Below are positions 15,470 through 16,803 of a DNA stretch of 16,803 nt, piece after piece. Numbering within the stretch: the stretch's first letter is position 1; every line of letters starts with the position of its first letter. The translations under genes and the position numbers were made by a program. The stretch is from assembly GCA_964613675.1 (NCBI GenBank), contig CAZTIH010000048.1:1-16803 (forward strand), in the 5' to 3' direction. The stretch is from DAIUCA01 sp964613675. Lineage in GTDB: Bacteria > Pseudomonadota > Gammaproteobacteria > Competibacterales > Competibacteraceae. The notes beneath the pieces were generated by a model, which ran no database searches, was not told where the DNA came from, and was given only the letters and a program-made list of their open reading frames with translations.

Positions 15470-16803
15470 TTAATTCAACATACGTTCGGGAAAAGTCTTA
15501 ACTCGCAACTGCTCCCGCTGCGTGGCGATGAAAGCTGACCACTCGGTTTGACCGCGTTGTACCGACTGAGCCCGTAAGATGTCTGCTGTGATGTCTGAAG
15601 GTTCGGGCGTTTCCACTGCCGACACCGCTAAAATGATTTGATCCCCATTAGATTGGGCGAAATGAACTAACACCGCCTGTTCTAGTGGAGGCGTCGGAAC
15701 GCGAAAAGCAGCGCTTAAGATATCGGGAGCGATGGCCGCAGACCGACGCGTAACTTCTCGCGTCTCAAAACTTTGCCCTCCGCTTTGATGAATTAAGGTT
15801 TCCCAATCGAGTGCTTCAGAATCGCGGAGCTGAGTGATAATTTCGGCAGCGGCAGATTCTGCGCGGGATCTGGCCTCGGCTTGTTGCAACTCGACTCGAA
15901 TTTCGTCAACCACTTCCTCAAATTCACGGCGAGTGGGCAATTCGTGTTCGATAACACGAAATACCAACGCTTGTGTGCTTGAAATTTCGAGTAAATCGCT
16001 GTTTTGTCCTGCTAATAGAGGCGCGGTAAACACGAGATCTCGCACTTCGCGGTGGGTCATGATGCCATTGAAACTCGTCGCCGTGACCCAATCGGTAGTT
16101 TCAATGGGTAAATCAACCTCCATTGAAACGCCATCTAATGAATCTGATTGCTCAAAGGAAAGCGTCTGCAATTGTTCAGCAGAACGCTGAAAGCGCTCCT
16201 CTGCTTCGGCAAGCTGCAAGGTCGAACGCAATTCATCAGCAACTTCCTCAAAAGGCTTAGCTTCTTCGGCACGAATCTCTTGCAGATAAATAAGATGAAC
16301 GCCTTCGGAGGTTACGACAGGATCACTTATTAAGTTAGCTTCAGACATTGCGAATAGGGCCGTACTGAAGTCTTCATCCAAAGTGTCCCGTGACAGCCAC
16401 CCTAAATCGTTCGCTTCGCCCTGTGAATGCTCGTTGATTTCGGCCATTGCTTGCTCAAAGGAAAGCAATCCATCGTTAATTCGTTGTTTTAACTCAGCTA
16501 ATTTTGTTTCGGCATCGGTCACAGAAAATTCTGTTGATGTCTGCAAAAACACATGGGAAGCCCGCCGCTCCTCAGGTTGGCGATAGAGATCTTTTTGGCG
16601 TTCGTACTCTTGTTGCAGTTGCGCGTCGGAAATCTCGACTTGTTGAGCCAACTCATTTAGATCGAGACGAATATAAGCGAGCTTAGCGCGTTCAGGACGC
16701 AAATAACGGGGAGCATGCTCTTCATAATGCGCTTGCACAGCTTCATCAGTAATCTCTATGTCTTCTGAAAAAGCCGAGATGGGAAGAATAGCGTAGGTGA
16801 TGG
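15470..16803 (-). CDS. ppiD: PpiD-like periplasmic folding factor (SurA_N/parvulin type), 5' end outside window
   Basis: Membrane-anchored periplasmic chaperone acting on newly translocated outer-membrane and periplasmic proteins near the Sec exit. The frame is open to the window edge, giving the last 443 residues; E. coli PpiD has 623, so the N-terminal membrane helix and first chaperone part are missing. A helical stretch with ITDEAVQAHYEEH and a following EISDAQLQQEYERQK is the repeated SurA_N/PpiD helix pattern. A parvulin domain follows, beginning at RASHVFLQ and containing NDLGWL and the DPVVTSEGVHLI strand. A long C-terminal helical region rich in Glu, Gln and Ala ends the protein. A GTG at 16738 is not the real start because the homology continues upstream of it. 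Whether the parvulin domain is active cannot be judged here. Confidence 0.9.
   Translation of the reverse strand, partial: ITYAILPISAFSEDIEITDEAVQAHYEEHAPRYLRPERAKLAYIRLDLNELAQQVEISDAQLQQEYERQKDLYRQPEERRASHVFLQTSTEFSVTDAETKLAELKQRINDGLLSFEQAMAEINEHSQGEANDLGWLSRDTLDEDFSTALFAMSEANLISDPVVTSEGVHLIYLQEIRAEEAKPFEEVADELRSTLQLAEAEERFQRSAEQLQTLSFEQSDSLDGVSMEVDLPIETTDWVTATSFNGIMTHREVRDLVFTAPLLAGQNSDLLEISSTQALVFRVIEHELPTRREFEEVVDEIRVELQQAEARSRAESAAAEIITQLRDSEALDWETLIHQSGGQSFETREVTRRSAAIAPDILSAAFRVPTPPLEQAVLVHFAQSNGDQIILAVSAVETPEPSDITADILRAQSVQRGQTEWSAFIATQREQLRVKTFPERMLN

Noticed and set aside
15470..16738. PpiD gene starting at GTG 16738
   Set aside because: The frame stays open and PpiD-like to the window edge at 16803, so this is an internal valine codon.
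1..16803. Mobile elements, CRISPR arrays, tRNA or rRNA genes
   Set aside because: I looked for transposase motifs, terminal repeats, regularly spaced repeats and RNA gene signatures and found none that stand up.

Overview
The window reads as chromosomal DNA of a gammaproteobacterium, probably from a draft or metagenome assembly because it contains a run of ten N. The evidence is the lpxH–cyclophilin–cysS arrangement (cysS divergent from ppi-lpxH, as in Escherichia coli), a ycjX-ycjF pair, a PpiD-type membrane chaperone and an RND efflux pair. Coding density is very high and no gene-free stretch exceeds about 160 bases. I cannot assign genus or order. I see no mobile element, tRNA, rRNA or CRISPR array.

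Region 1 (1-8108, all minus strand, transcribed right to left). A tandem-domain 6-phosphofructokinase is followed by two adjacent paralogous proteins of about 432-435 residues that I do not recognise. Next come an RND periplasmic adaptor and the N-terminal 614 residues of an RND permease, which runs off the left edge. The adaptor and permease overlap by 4 bases (GTGA). Spacing suggests one long transcription unit, possibly with a second start in the 161-base gap between the paralogues.

Region 2 (8109-12672, plus strand). A 118-base divergent region with two inverted repeats leads into a CbpA-type J-domain co-chaperone, a DegS/AlgW-like one-PDZ serine protease with a lipoprotein signal, YcjX (P-loop protein) and YcjF (membrane protein). 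The gaps are 24 and 8 bases, then a 4-base overlap, so this looks like one envelope and protein quality-control operon. The end of ycjF is interrupted by the N run; its true C-terminus is recognisable in a different frame after the gap.

Region 3 (12656-16803). lpxH and a secreted cyclophilin form a minus-strand pair, with cysS divergent from them. A PpiD-like periplasmic folding factor, 5' truncated by the window edge, converges on cysS.

The two items most worth following up are the phosphofructokinase, which looks eukaryotic-type (fused catalytic and regulatory halves) yet sits in a plainly bacterial locus, and the pair of unrecognised paralogues directly downstream of it.
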